This document shows positions 23,799 to 32,686 of a stretch of DNA of 42,602 nt, piece by piece. Below the pieces are notes generated by a model. It was given only the letters and a program-made list of their open reading frames with translations. It searched no databases and was not told the origin of the DNA. The position numbers and the translations under genes were made by a program. Position 1 is the stretch's first letter; every line of letters starts with the position of its first letter. The DNA comes from Acidimicrobiia bacterium (GTDB lineage: Bacteria; Actinomycetota; Acidimicrobiia; Acidimicrobiales; SZUA-35), in the NCBI GenBank assembly GCA_029863385.1, contig JAOTVU010000024.1, forward strand, positions 1 through 42,602. The letters are read 5' to 3'.

Positions 23799-23987
23799 CG
23801 TCGCTCCCTGACAGGCACCAGTTTTCCCCACAACAATCCTCCCGACAAGAGTCCGAAGTCCTCAACTTCACCGGATTCAGCGACGATCACGAACCGATGC
23901 GATACCAGGTCCAAGGTCCCTGGGCATCGGCCTCCAACAGTTCGACAATGACGGGGTGCGAGGAGTTTCACCGCTGGAGGCTGGATC

Positions 23988-24470
23988 GTGGTCGCTGATC
24001 GCGCCCAACCAACCGTGGTGGTCACCGGCGACATCACATTCGATTGGAACGTGGCAGACACGACTCCTGCCTCGAGAAGCGAGGCAAGGTCACAGGAGCA
24101 GCATGCTTCGATCAGTGTCGAACCGGGCGGAGCGTGCCTGTCCGAAGGCTTGGCCGCCGCCGTCATGGAGATCTGCGGTCGATTCGAACGGGCCCGGTAC
24201 CGCGCCCGGACGATCGGCGATTTCATCACTCGACTGCGTCCTGGGCCCCCGAGTTCGCCATCGACGACGGGGTCCTCCCGACCTCGTGCCCTGGGACCCG
24301 ATGACGGCGGCAGAGCGCATCGAGCAGTACCATTCGTACTGCGGCGCCACCTCGGACCGGGATCGCTTGCGGGCAACGAATCGGCGCGAGACAAGGACAG
24401 GCTCATCGTGCGGGCAATCCCGGAGCTACTAGCATCTGCGGGCCTCCGTATTGTCCCGATCCACGGGTGA
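23988..24470 (+). pseudogene. Decayed partner gene of the RCK-RyR protein (PfkB-like N-terminus, RyR-like end)
   Basis: GTG 23988 follows GGAGG at good spacing and opens VVADRAQPTVVVTGDITFDWNVADT, then VEPGGACLSEGLAAAV, resembling the start of a PfkB/ribokinase-like domain. Near the 3' end, RyR-domain pieces appear in different frames: LVPWDPMTAAERIEQYHSY (about 24285-24340) in one frame, and ARDKDRLIVRAIPELLASAGLRIV (about 24390-24465) in another. The latter matches the RyR ending D-K-D-R-x-x-V-R. Only about 160 codons remain, so a large middle part is missing. It ends 12 bp before the RCK-RyR gene. Family membership is judged by eye. Confidence 0.5.
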
Positions 24471-24482
24471 GCTCGGCGAACC

Positions 24483-26255
24483 GTGAGTAGGCCTCCCCCG
24501 ACCAGATCGAGCAAACGGACTTCGTCCGTTGGGACGCGCCTGGTCCGCTTCGGGCTGTCGTGGTGGCAGGCGGTCAAATGGCCTCTGCTCGGACTTGCCA
24601 CCCTCGTTACGTTCGCCTTCGGCGTTGTCGGATTTCGCGAGTACTTCGATGGTCGGAACGTCGACAAGTCGATGCTCGATCTCGTCTACCTCAGTCTGCA
24701 GTTGTTCACACTGGAGTCCGGCAGCGTGCCCGAAGCCAATCCCCCCTGGCAACTGGAAGTAGCTCGTCTCGCTGCCCCAACGGTCTCGGCCGTGGCCGTC
24801 CTGGCCGCGGTTGCCGTTGCCTTCCAGGACCAGCTCAGGGAGTGGCGACTCCGCCGCGAGCGGGGACATGTCGTGGTGTGCGGCCTCGGCGCTTCTGGAG
24901 CCAGACTCGTTGCCGGACTGCTCGAAGCCGGACATCGGGTAGTGGGGATAGACGTCGACGAGGCGAACCGGGCCGCCACCTCCTTACGCCGGCAAGGCGC
25001 GGTCATCGTCTTCGGCGACGCTCGCCATCGCGCCGTGCTCGAACGGGTCCGCCTGGACCGAGCCGCCTATCTCATCTCGACGATCGGAGCCGACGACACC
25101 AACGCCGACGTCGTACTCGGCGCGTCCGAAGTCGTGTCCCGAAGGCAGGGTCCGGCTCTGGTGTGTCTCGCCAGGGTTCGCGATCCCGACCTCTGCGCAC
25201 TCCTCCGCGCCGAGGAACTCGCCGCCCCCTCGCGCCCCGGCTCCCGCCTCGACTTCTTCAACACCGACGAATTGGGGGCCCGGCTGCTGCTCAGGGCACA
25301 CCCACCGTTCCTGTCCGATCAGCGCGGCGACGACCCCAACGTGATGGTGGTCGGTCTGAACCGACTCGGCCGGAGTGTGGTCGTCGAGCTGGCCCGTCAA
25401 TGGCGGGCGAGGCCCGACGCAGACGGGAATCTCGTCGTCACGGTCCTCGATCCGCAGGCCGTGACCACGCTCAATCGGCTGCGCAGCCACTATCCACACC
25501 TCGACCACGCAGCGAAACTCGTTGTCGTCGAGACCGAGATCGAGCCGCTCGACAGTGGGGTACTGGTCGGTACCAGCGCCTCCGTGGCCTACGTCTGTAT
25601 CGACGATGACTCGGCCTCACTCCAAGCCGCTTTTGCGATCCACGATCGACTGAACAATCCGAAGCCGCTGGTGGTGGCGGAGCTGGATCATGCCCGTAGT
25701 CTCGGCCGGCTCATCGACGGTCCGGGCCACGTCGACCGGATCCGTTCGTTCAACGTGGTGGATCAGACGATGGCACCGAGCCTCCTCCTCGGCGGCACCT
25801 ACGAGATCCTGGCCCGGGCGATCCACGACGAGTACCTGGCAAACGAGCGGCGAAGAGGGAACACCCCCGCCACCAATCCCTCGATGGTGCCCTGGGAACA
25901 GCTCCCCGAGGGGCTGAAGGAGTCGAGCCGCGATCAGGCCGCCCACATCGGGACCAAGCTTGCCGCGATCGGAAAAGCCATCGCTCCGTTGACCGATTTG
26001 GATGCCAGTGACGTGGTCTTCACTCCTGATGAGGTCGAAGTGATGGCGAAGATGGAGCACGAACGGTTCATCGAGGATCGGCTCCGCTCCGGATGGACGC
26101 CCGGGCCCAAGGACATCGAGGCCAAGACCACGCCGTTTCTGATCCCGTGGGACGAGTTGAGCGAGGATGTCAAGGACAAGGATCGTGAGGCGGTCCGGGG
26201 CATGCCTACGTTCCTCTCACGCGCCGGCTACCAGATCGTGTCGTCGCCGACATGA
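24483..26255 (+). CDS. RCK/TrkA-N NAD-binding, RyR-domain membrane protein (channel-like)
   Basis: A 590-residue protein starting at GTG 24483. Two hydrophobic helices (about 33-52 and 95-117) flank a pore-loop-like stretch (LDLVYLSLQLFTLESG), as in two-helix potassium channels. A TrkA-N/RCK Rossmann domain begins at HVVVCGLGASGARLVAGLLEAGHRVVGIDVD (about 128). A second NAD-binding-like unit starts at VMVVGLNRLGRSVVVELA (about 288). The C-terminus (about 515-585) is a RyR repeat: EVMAKMEHERFIEDRLRSGW, TPFLIPWDELSEDVKDKDREAV. RyR-like motif fragments also occur near 460 (MVPWEQLPEGLKESSRD). It probably senses nucleotides or redox state and gates ion flow, but no selectivity filter TVGYG is visible. 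Confidence 0.82.
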   Translation: MSRPPPTRSSKRTSSVGTRLVRFGLSWWQAVKWPLLGLATLVTFAFGVVGFREYFDGRNVDKSMLDLVYLSLQLFTLESGSVPEANPPWQLEVARLAAPTVSAVAVLAAVAVAFQDQLREWRLRRERGHVVVCGLGASGARLVAGLLEAGHRVVGIDVDEANRAATSLRRQGAVIVFGDARHRAVLERVRLDRAAYLISTIGADDTNADVVLGASEVVSRRQGPALVCLARVRDPDLCALLRAEELAAPSRPGSRLDFFNTDELGARLLLRAHPPFLSDQRGDDPNVMVVGLNRLGRSVVVELARQWRARPDADGNLVVTVLDPQAVTTLNRLRSHYPHLDHAAKLVVVETEIEPLDSGVLVGTSASVAYVCIDDDSASLQAAFAIHDRLNNPKPLVVAELDHARSLGRLIDGPGHVDRIRSFNVVDQTMAPSLLLGGTYEILARAIHDEYLANERRRGNTPATNPSMVPWEQLPEGLKESSRDQAAHIGTKLAAIGKAIAPLTDLDASDVVFTPDEVEVMAKMEHERFIEDRLRSGWTPGPKDIEAKTTPFLIPWDELSEDVKDKDREAVRGMPTFLSRAGYQIVSSPT

Positions 26256-26432
26256 ACCAGGACGGTGCCGGTCGGGGACGGCGTCAGCGCTTCGCGAAAT
26301 CCGCTTGACGGCGGTTCACTGCCGCCCAAAAGTGGTGAACGACGCTGGCGGGAGCAGGAGATCGAGCGTGCAGGTACGGAAGGTGGCGATTCCCGCCGAC
26401 GGATCGTGGGGTAGCTTCGCTGGGGGGAACCA

Positions 26433-26579
26433 GTGACGGTCTCTGCCGAAGCCTCGTTCGAGCGATCCACACTTCCGAACGCGATCCTCGACGGCGTGTG
26501 GGGCGACGACCCAGGCGGTCGGTCAAGCAGTCGCTCCACACCTACATCTCGAATCTGCGTGACAGGAACCGAGCGATGA
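26433..26579 (+). pseudogene. Frameshifted fragment of a SARP/BTAD-type regulator
   Basis: GTG 26433 has GGGGGGAA upstream. The frame reads NAILDGVWGDDPGG, the wing-helix start of a SARP/AfsR trans_reg_C domain. At about 26515 the continuing match moves to the +2 frame, SVKQSLHTYISNLRDRNRA, the recognition-helix part (compare xLxTYVSNLRR). Everything else of the expected gene is missing. It is a relic of an OmpR/SARP-type regulator, with no function expected. Confidence 0.55.
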
Positions 26580-26789
26580 GCATCGGGAGACCGAATACGG
26601 AGATCAAAGCCTTCGCGAACCGCCACTGCGACCGACTTCGATCCCGATCTCGGATTCCCGGACTTCTCGACCAACGGTGAAGAAATCTGTTTCGGCCTGC
26701 TTCGCAGCAACAGCACCCAACGAGGTGCAGGGATTCAAACAAGCCACGCGTTCGACAACTTCGAGGTCGAGGTCACCCCGGTTCGGTAG
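26580..26789 (+). pseudogene. Fragment ending a beta-rich secreted-type domain
   Basis: This short open frame reads TDFDPDLGFPDFSTNG, then EEICFGLLRSNSTQRGAGIQ and SHAFDNFEVEVTPVR before TAG at 26787. The end pattern (DNFEVEV) is typical of the last strand of concanavalin/LamG-like exterior domains. No start signal is present, so it is the 3' end of a lost gene. With the SARP fragment it makes up the debris between 26256 and 26903; about 180 bp before 26433 and 110 bp after 26789 hold nothing I can identify. Confidence 0.4.
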
Positions 26790-26903
26790 CCGTCCGGTAA
26801 CCGGCATCGAGCCTCACCGAGCTGCGGCTGACCCCGCCAGGTATGTTGAGGGTGTGCAGCGGACAGGACTCGGCAGCAAACCCGTGCTCGTTGCCCGCCG
26901 CTG

Positions 26904-29048
26904 ATGGCGGACCGGGGTTCGGCACCCGGCCGGCGCCTCCTCCTGCTTGTCTCACTGGCGGCATTCGTGGGCGGCTCGGCCGGCGGAGCCGCCTACCTGC
27001 TGGTCCGCACCATCGGACTCATCACCGGGGTTGCACTCCTCGGGCAGTGGGGTTGGGGCGAGATCCCCGAGATCTCCGCACTCGACCCGTCACCCCGCTT
27101 GCCGATCGCTGCCGCGATCGGGGCAATCGTCATCGCCGCCATGGCCCGGTATGCGCCGATCATCCGAGGTCACGGCATCCCCGAAGCCATGGAGGCGGTA
27201 CTGCGTGGACAGAGTCGTATCGCACCGCGGGCCGCGCTGGCCAAGCCTCTGTCGGCGGCGGTGGCGATTGGAACGGGGGCGCCGTTCGGGGCTGAAGGGC
27301 CGATCATCGTCACCGGGGGAGCCCTCGGTTCACTGGTCGGCCAGATCCTGCCGGTGACGCCGTCCGAACGCAAGATCCTCCTGGCGTCGGGCGCGGCCGC
27401 CGGCATGGCGGCAACGTTCGGAGCGCCGCTGGCAGCAATCCTGCTGGCGATCGAATTGCTCCTCTTCGAGCTGTCGATCCGGTCCCTGGTGCCCCTCGTG
27501 GTGGCCACGTCGATCGCCGGGGCCATCCATTCAGCGGTCTTCGGCACCGGTCCGCTCTTCGATGTGCCCACGCACGACTACGCCGGTCTCAGCGCGTTGC
27601 CCCTGTACGCGGTCCTCGGAGTCGCCAGCGGACTCGTCGCCGTGGTGATCGCCAAGGGTTTGTTCGCCGCCGAGCGAGTCTTCCGGACCTCGTCCGTGCC
27701 GATCTTCTGGCGTCCCCTCGTTGGAGCGCTCGGTTTCGCCTCGATCGGCCTGCTGGTACCTCGCTCGCTCGGGGTCGGCTACAACGTGATCGATGACGTC
27801 CTGGCGGGCGAGTTGACCCTCGCCACGCTGGCGGCACTGCTGGTGGCCAAGTTGGTTGCGTGGTGGATCGCCCTCGGCTCGGGCACGTCCGGCGGCACCC
27901 TCGCACCGGTGCTGCTGATCGGCGCGACATTCGGTGGTCTGCTGGCCGCGATCGTGCTCGAGCTCGCACCGGGGGTGGCGATCTCGGAGGGTGCGTTCGC
28001 CGTCGTCGCCATGGCCGCCATCTTCGGGGCGGCGGCTCGGGCTCCGCTGACGGCGATCGTGTTCGTGTTCGAGCTGACCCGCGACTTCGATGTGATGATG
28101 CCGTTGATGCTGGCGAGCGTGCTCGCCGCCCTGGTCTTCACCGCTCTCTCGACCGACAGCATCTACACCGAAAAGCTGTCCCGCAGAGGCATCCGGGTCG
28201 GTGGTGAACTGGTCAGTGACTCGCTGCGTACGACGGCCGTCACCGACGTCATGAACCGGCTCGTCGAATCCGTCGACGGAAGCGAACTCGTCGGGACGAT
28301 CGCCGACCGGATCGCCCGCGGCGATCACGGGGCATTCCCTCTGGTCGACGAGGACGGTCGGTGCCTGGGGATCGTGACGCGGGGCGACATGCTCGCCCAC
28401 GATCTGGATCGCGACGTGCCCGTGCGGGAGATCGCCAACCCCGACGTCGTGACGATCGGACCGGAAGCCAGCCTGCTTGACGCCATGCACAAGATGGTCG
28501 AGGAAGGTGTGTCCCACCTGCCTGTGGTCGAGGACGGCATTCTCGTCGGCATGTGCACGGAAGCCGACATCGTTCGGTCCCGGAGCGGCGAATTGACGCT
28601 CGAGCGGCTGGACGAGGGCTGGCTGGCGCCGGTGCTCCAGCGGCGCGATCGGGTGACCCCACCGGTGCTGGTCGTTGGCAACCAATCCCTCGGCGGCGCG
28701 GCCCTGACAGACGAGCTGGAGCGACGGATCCGCGCTGAGCCACACGTACGGTTCCACGTGGTCGTGCCGTTGCCGGCCGGGGCCCGGCTGACCGAGGCAC
28801 GTCAGCGTCTGGAGTCGGAACTCGGCATCATCGACGAACTGGGTGCCACCGGTTCCGGCGAGATCGGCAATGGCGACCCGTTGGCAGCAATCGAACACGC
28901 GCTGGTTCGGGTGCCGGCAACGGGAATCATCCTGTCGACCTTTGCACCGCGCAACTCCCGTTGGCACAAGAGCAACCTGCCGGAGGCCATCCGCAACCGC
29001 GTGCATCTGCCCTGTACGGTCGTGTACGACGAGTACTCGGAGTCGTAG
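26904..29048 (+). CDS. ClC-family chloride channel/antiporter with CBS pair and C-terminal Usp-like domain
   Basis: A 714-residue protein starting at ATG 26904. Residues about 10-430 form the ClC membrane core. Signature segments are RGHGIPEAME (GSGIP-like), GAPFGAEGPIIVTGG (GxEGP, gating Glu) and GSGTSGGTLAPVLLIGATFGG (GxFxP-like). Two CBS units follow: VTDVMNRLVESVDG ... LVDEDGRCLGIVTRGDML, and VREIANPDVVTIGP ... VSHLPVVEDGILVGMCTEADIV. The last ~130 residues are an alpha/beta domain of the Usp-like type common in actinobacteria (VLVVGNQSLGGAALTDEL, ATGIILSTFAPRNSRWHKSNL). It exchanges Cl- for H+ or conducts Cl-, probably gated by nucleotides through CBS. No clear ribosome site precedes ATG. 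Confidence 0.9.
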   Translation: MADRGSAPGRRLLLLVSLAAFVGGSAGGAAYLLVRTIGLITGVALLGQWGWGEIPEISALDPSPRLPIAAAIGAIVIAAMARYAPIIRGHGIPEAMEAVLRGQSRIAPRAALAKPLSAAVAIGTGAPFGAEGPIIVTGGALGSLVGQILPVTPSERKILLASGAAAGMAATFGAPLAAILLAIELLLFELSIRSLVPLVVATSIAGAIHSAVFGTGPLFDVPTHDYAGLSALPLYAVLGVASGLVAVVIAKGLFAAERVFRTSSVPIFWRPLVGALGFASIGLLVPRSLGVGYNVIDDVLAGELTLATLAALLVAKLVAWWIALGSGTSGGTLAPVLLIGATFGGLLAAIVLELAPGVAISEGAFAVVAMAAIFGAAARAPLTAIVFVFELTRDFDVMMPLMLASVLAALVFTALSTDSIYTEKLSRRGIRVGGELVSDSLRTTAVTDVMNRLVESVDGSELVGTIADRIARGDHGAFPLVDEDGRCLGIVTRGDMLAHDLDRDVPVREIANPDVVTIGPEASLLDAMHKMVEEGVSHLPVVEDGILVGMCTEADIVRSRSGELTLERLDEGWLAPVLQRRDRVTPPVLVVGNQSLGGAALTDELERRIRAEPHVRFHVVVPLPAGARLTEARQRLESELGIIDELGATGSGEIGNGDPLAAIEHALVRVPATGIILSTFAPRNSRWHKSNLPEAIRNRVHLPCTVVYDEYSES

Positions 29049-29438
29049 CCGTCAACTGGCCAGGCCCACCTTCGCTAACTGGTTCGCTTGCCGCACGTCA
29101 CGACGGTTCGCGAATCGGCTTCGGCGGCAAGCTCACTCACGAGTGCCTCGGCGACGACGTTACGCGCGACCAGGAAGCCATCGCTCCCAAAGCGACGAAG
29201 TTGCTCAGCGCTCAGCATTCGAGCCGGACGTGGTGATCATGACTCGAACCTACAACCGTCGGCACTTCCGTGTGCCGGATATCGGCGCAGCCGGCAGAAA
29301 GAGCCCTTGGACCCTGTTCGACCCCTGCGGCGCCCAGGACGATAACCCAGGACTATAGAAGGCACCGGCTCACCTCCGGTGGCGCGTACCGGAGCGCGCC
29401 ATGACGAGTCGGAATCGACTGAGCGGAAGGCGACGATG
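29049..29438. other. Intergenic region with tRNA-like scar and hairpin
   Basis: No supported gene lies in these 390 bases. On the minus strand, 29239-29256 (GGTTGTAGGTTCGAGTC) looks like the variable-loop and T-arm part of a tRNA, but the 3' T-stem does not pair and no acceptor or D-arm can be built. At 29260-29277 CGGCAC and GTGCCG form a 6-bp hairpin. This could be an integration scar next to a lost tRNA. The promoter of the BMP-type gene is presumably here, but no convincing boxes were found. Confidence 0.35.
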
Positions 29439-31493
29439 ATGAGGAAGATACTGGTGGTTCTGACCACGTGCGCCGCGCTGCTGGCGGTGGTCGGGACGGC
29501 GCCGGCCGAGGCCGGTCACGGAGTTGCAGGGACGGTGTGCCTCGTTGCGGACCAGAGTGGATTCGATGACGAGTTCAATGCCGGGGCGCTGGCCGGGTTG
29601 GAGCGGGCAAGCGGGAAGCTGCATGTCGAAACTCGAGCCGAAGCGGCTCAGGTGGACGACGATCTGCCTTTCATCATCGAGTCGTTCGTCGACTCCGGGC
29701 AATGTGACCTGATCATCGGGGTCGGCTTCATCGTGGGGCTCGCCCTCGAGCCGTTCGCAGCCGTCCACACCGATCAGCGCTTCGCCGTTGTCGACTTCAG
29801 CTACGGAGGACAGTTCGCGAACGCGTCCGAGCTCCTGTTCCAGGTCGACCAAGCGGCCTTCCTCGCCGGTTACGTGGCAGCCGGGATCAGCGAAACAGGC
29901 AAGGTCGGCGTCTACGGTGGGGCGAACATCTTCCCGGTGACGCTGTTCATGGACGGCTATGCCCTGGGCGTCGACCACTACAACCAGGTGAGCGGCAGCG
30001 ATGTCGAGATCCTGGGCTGGGACCCCGAGACACGCTCGGGTCGGCTGCTGGACTTTGAGTTCCAGAACCCTGAGCTGGGCCGGACCGTGACCCTCGAGCT
30101 GTTCGACGAGGGGGCCGACACCGTGTTCGCCGTAGCCGGGCGGACCGGCGAGGGCTCTCTGCAGGCTGCGGCCGAGCGCAAGGCGGCCGGCGACGACGTC
30201 CGAGTGATCCAGCCCGATTTCGACTGGTTCGACGAGTATGGCGATCCGGCCCGGATCCTGCTGACCAGTGTCATCAAGGACACCGATGTGGCGGTGTTCA
30301 ACACCATCGAGGCACTGGTCGACGGCAGCTGGCAGCCGGGAATGGTCTGGGAGGACCTGGCCTCCGATGGCGTCGACATCGCACCGTTCCACAAGACAGC
30401 CAACCAGGTCCCCGGTTTCCTCAAGAACGACCTCGAGGCCATCAGGTCGGGGATCAGCAACGGAACGATTCCCACCCTGCCGCCCTTCGGCGGCACGGCC
30501 TGTCTGGTCACTGCTGTCGGGGGCATCGCCGACGGGGGCTTCAACCAGACAGCGTGGCAGGGCGCACTCGACGCCGCCGCCGAGTTTGGGATATCCGTCC
30601 GATTCCTGGAGTCGGCGTCCCCCGCGGACTACGGACCGAACATCGAGGCATTCATCGAAGCCGACTGTGGGGTGATCATCACCGTCGGGTTCCTGATCGC
30701 CGACGCCACCGCCGCCGCGGCCAAAGCCCACCCCGATCAGCACTTTGCCATCATCGACTTCCCGGTGGCCAACTTCCCCGGCACGCCGTGGTGCTTGGAG
30801 GAGCCATTGCCCGACGGGACGTGCGGAGGCGACCTCGTGGCGAATGTCCGGGGGTCCTCGTTCCGGACCGACGAGTCCTCCTTCCTGGCCGGCTACCTGG
30901 CGGCCGGGATGAGCCAGAGCGGCGCCGTCGGCGTCTTCGGCGGGTTGAACATCCCCTCGGTGACGATCTTCATGGACGGCTTCGTGTGGGGGGTCGAGCA
31001 CTACAACTCGGTCAAGGGCACCAGTGTTGACGCCCTCGGCTGGGATCCCGACACCGCCACCGGGCTCTTCACCGGGAGCTTCACCGACATCGCCCTCGGT
31101 GTGACCTTCGCCCAGGACCTGGTCGATCAGGGCGCCGACATCGTGATGCCGGTGGCCGGGTCGGTCGGGCTGGGTTCAGCCTCGCTCTGCCAGGACAGCG
31201 GTTCATGCGTCGCCATCGGGGTCGACACCGACCAGTTCTTCGCCGCATCGGAGTTCGCCGACGTGTGGCTGACGTCCGTGGTGAAGGGAGTGGACGTGTT
31301 CGTCTTCGAAACCATCGAGAACGACATCTTGTTCGGGACACTCGGTCCGGACTACGTCGGGACCCTGATCAACGGCGGCACGGACCTCGCTCCCTACCAC
31401 GACTTCGAGGACGACGTTCCTCAGCCGTTGAAGGACGAGGTGGACCAGCTCCGACTCGACGTCATCAGCGGGGCGGTCGTCCCCGGCCAGTAA
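29439..31493 (+). CDS. Secreted tandem BMP-type (PBP1-like) substrate-binding protein
   Basis: A 684-residue protein; ATG 29439 is 8 nt after GGAAGG (ATG 29436 is too close). A signal peptide (RKILVVLTTCAALLAVVGTAPAEAG) has no lipobox, so the product is secreted or wall-retained. Two full BMP/basic-membrane-protein domains follow. The first (about 28-345) has QSGFDDEFNAGALAGLERA and FLAGYVAAGISETGKVGVYGG. The second (about 349-684) has GGIADGGFNQTAWQGALDAA and FLAGYLAAGMSQSGAVGVFGG. Single BMP proteins bind nucleosides or autoinducers for ABC import. A tandem fusion is unusual, and no permease or ATPase gene is adjacent, so a sensing or scavenging role is possible. Confidence 0.87.
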   Translation: MRKILVVLTTCAALLAVVGTAPAEAGHGVAGTVCLVADQSGFDDEFNAGALAGLERASGKLHVETRAEAAQVDDDLPFIIESFVDSGQCDLIIGVGFIVGLALEPFAAVHTDQRFAVVDFSYGGQFANASELLFQVDQAAFLAGYVAAGISETGKVGVYGGANIFPVTLFMDGYALGVDHYNQVSGSDVEILGWDPETRSGRLLDFEFQNPELGRTVTLELFDEGADTVFAVAGRTGEGSLQAAAERKAAGDDVRVIQPDFDWFDEYGDPARILLTSVIKDTDVAVFNTIEALVDGSWQPGMVWEDLASDGVDIAPFHKTANQVPGFLKNDLEAIRSGISNGTIPTLPPFGGTACLVTAVGGIADGGFNQTAWQGALDAAAEFGISVRFLESASPADYGPNIEAFIEADCGVIITVGFLIADATAAAAKAHPDQHFAIIDFPVANFPGTPWCLEEPLPDGTCGGDLVANVRGSSFRTDESSFLAGYLAAGMSQSGAVGVFGGLNIPSVTIFMDGFVWGVEHYNSVKGTSVDALGWDPDTATGLFTGSFTDIALGVTFAQDLVDQGADIVMPVAGSVGLGSASLCQDSGSCVAIGVDTDQFFAASEFADVWLTSVVKGVDVFVFETIENDILFGTLGPDYVGTLINGGTDLAPYHDFEDDVPQPLKDEVDQLRLDVISGAVVPGQ

Positions 31494-31530
31494 CGAGGGC
31501 GTCGACTCACGACGGCTGTTGGTATCACGG

Positions 31531-32283
31531 CTATGGGGCACCGAATGTGGGAAAGAAGTCGTCGGTCTTGATGAGCGGGTCGATTCCGGTGAGCAAGCGG
31601 AAGTCATCCGTGAGTTGCTCGGCGGTTGGCGAGCCGATCTGAATCACGGCCAGGTCTCGATCCATGAGACCCCATGCGAGGGTCTCGGCCGCATGTTCGA
31701 CGGCCCGCTCGTCCCAGAACACCGACTTGTCGTTCCACGCGTCGAGCCCCGCGTGATCGGCAAATCGTTGTTTTGCGCCTTCGTCGAGCGTGGCGTCGAT
31801 CCAGGCGTGAGCCATTTCGTGGAGCACCAACCGGCGGACCTCCCGGCGGAAGTGGGTGCAGTTCTCGTCCCAACAGACAAGTGTCTCACCAAAACAGAAG
31901 CTCAGATCTCCACCTCCGTCGGTTCGGCGGTACCGGGCTCCGATGTCGTCGCAGTATTCGCTGTACAGGGTGAAGGTTGCCGAGACGATCGGAGGCGGGG
32001 TGAGTCCGGCGGCTTCGAAACGACCCCGTCCCCAGGCCAGCAGCCGGTTGAGGTTGGCAGTGCCGTTGTAGACCGTGATGATGTCGTCGCCGACAACGAG
32101 AGGATCGGTCTCGGAATCGAGGTCTTCCGTCCGTGGCGGGACCGTCGTCGTCGGAACGGGTCTGTCGGTCCACCACCCGTCGGGCAGCTCGTCCTCGGGC
32201 AGGCATCGCCGGGCCCTGTCGATCGGCCAGTATCGGGTCTCTGCCGCCACCAGCCCCTCACGGAGAACAAGCCAGACCACCAT
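31531..32283 (-). CDS. Zinc-metallopeptidase-like region (HEMAH), downstream part of a frameshifted gene
   Basis: From ATG 32283 this frame encodes about 250 residues. VRRLVLHEMAHAWIDATLD is an HExxH zinc-binding motif, with candidate third ligands further on (ERAVEHAAETLAWGL). Several Cys (CDDIG, FCFGETLVCWDENC) precede it, which suggests an extracytoplasmic enzyme. Its first residues (MVVWLVLREGLVAAETRYWPID) are the final strands of a SnoaL-like fold, not a natural N-terminus. Deleting one G from the run at 32286-32292 joins it to the upstream frame. I read it as the C-terminal half of one protein, either truncated by a real frameshift or split by an assembly error. Confidence 0.65.
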   Translation of the reverse strand: MVVWLVLREGLVAAETRYWPIDRARRCLPEDELPDGWWTDRPVPTTTVPPRTEDLDSETDPLVVGDDIITVYNGTANLNRLLAWGRGRFEAAGLTPPPIVSATFTLYSEYCDDIGARYRRTDGGGDLSFCFGETLVCWDENCTHFRREVRRLVLHEMAHAWIDATLDEGAKQRFADHAGLDAWNDKSVFWDERAVEHAAETLAWGLMDRDLAVIQIGSPTAEQLTDDFRLLTGIDPLIKTDDFFPTFGAP

Positions 32284-32686
32284 CTCCCCCCCGGCATCCC
32301 TTTTCGTCCTCACCGGCAACGACGACTGCCACCTCCTCCAAAACCTCGGTGCCGGACCGCGTGTGGACAAAGGGATAGACACCCCGAACGGCGCCGGCAC
32401 CGACGGTGGTTATCTCCCAGGTACCGGCGTCGGTGGCGAGGTCGCCAATCGCATCATGACCGGTCAACTCAACACCACTGATGGTGTCCTGTAGATGGGC
32501 GTCGCCGTAGTAGAGGATGGCGGGGTCATCGGTGGTGCCCGACCACAGCCGGGTCCACAAGGTGGCAACGGCATCGGCCTCGTCGGCGTGGGGCCAATCC
32601 GGTAGAGACCTTCGCCAGTCCTCGATGGTTGTTCCGTTGACGAACTCCTCGGCACCCGACGGTCCGATCGGATCCATCAAGCTCAC
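32258..32686 (-). pseudogene. SnoaL-like middle part of the split lipoprotein/peptidase gene
   Basis: GTG 32686 overlaps the upstream stop by GTGA. The 142-residue frame has SnoaL-like content: ADEADAVATLWTRLWSG, AILYYGDAHLQDTISG, LTGHDAIGDLATDAG, and EVAVVVAGEDEKG. It then hits the G7 run (32286-32292) and ends in unrelated residues. With one G fewer it would continue GEMVVWLVLREGLVAAETRYWP and the zinc-peptidase part. No signal peptide is present, so on its own it would be cytoplasmic. It is either a cistron or the middle of a single protein starting at 33081. Confidence 0.5.

Noticed and set aside
23795..24667. Minus-strand 290-residue ORF
   Set aside because: Composition is Arg/Ser/Pro-rich without fold features, and it runs antisense to the RyR-like remnant and the RCK gene start.
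29229..29300. tRNA-like sequence on the minus strand
   Set aside because: Only a variable-loop/T-arm-like stretch (GGTTGTAGGTTCGAGTC) is present. The T-stem does not close, and no anticodon arm, D-arm or acceptor stem can be folded around it.
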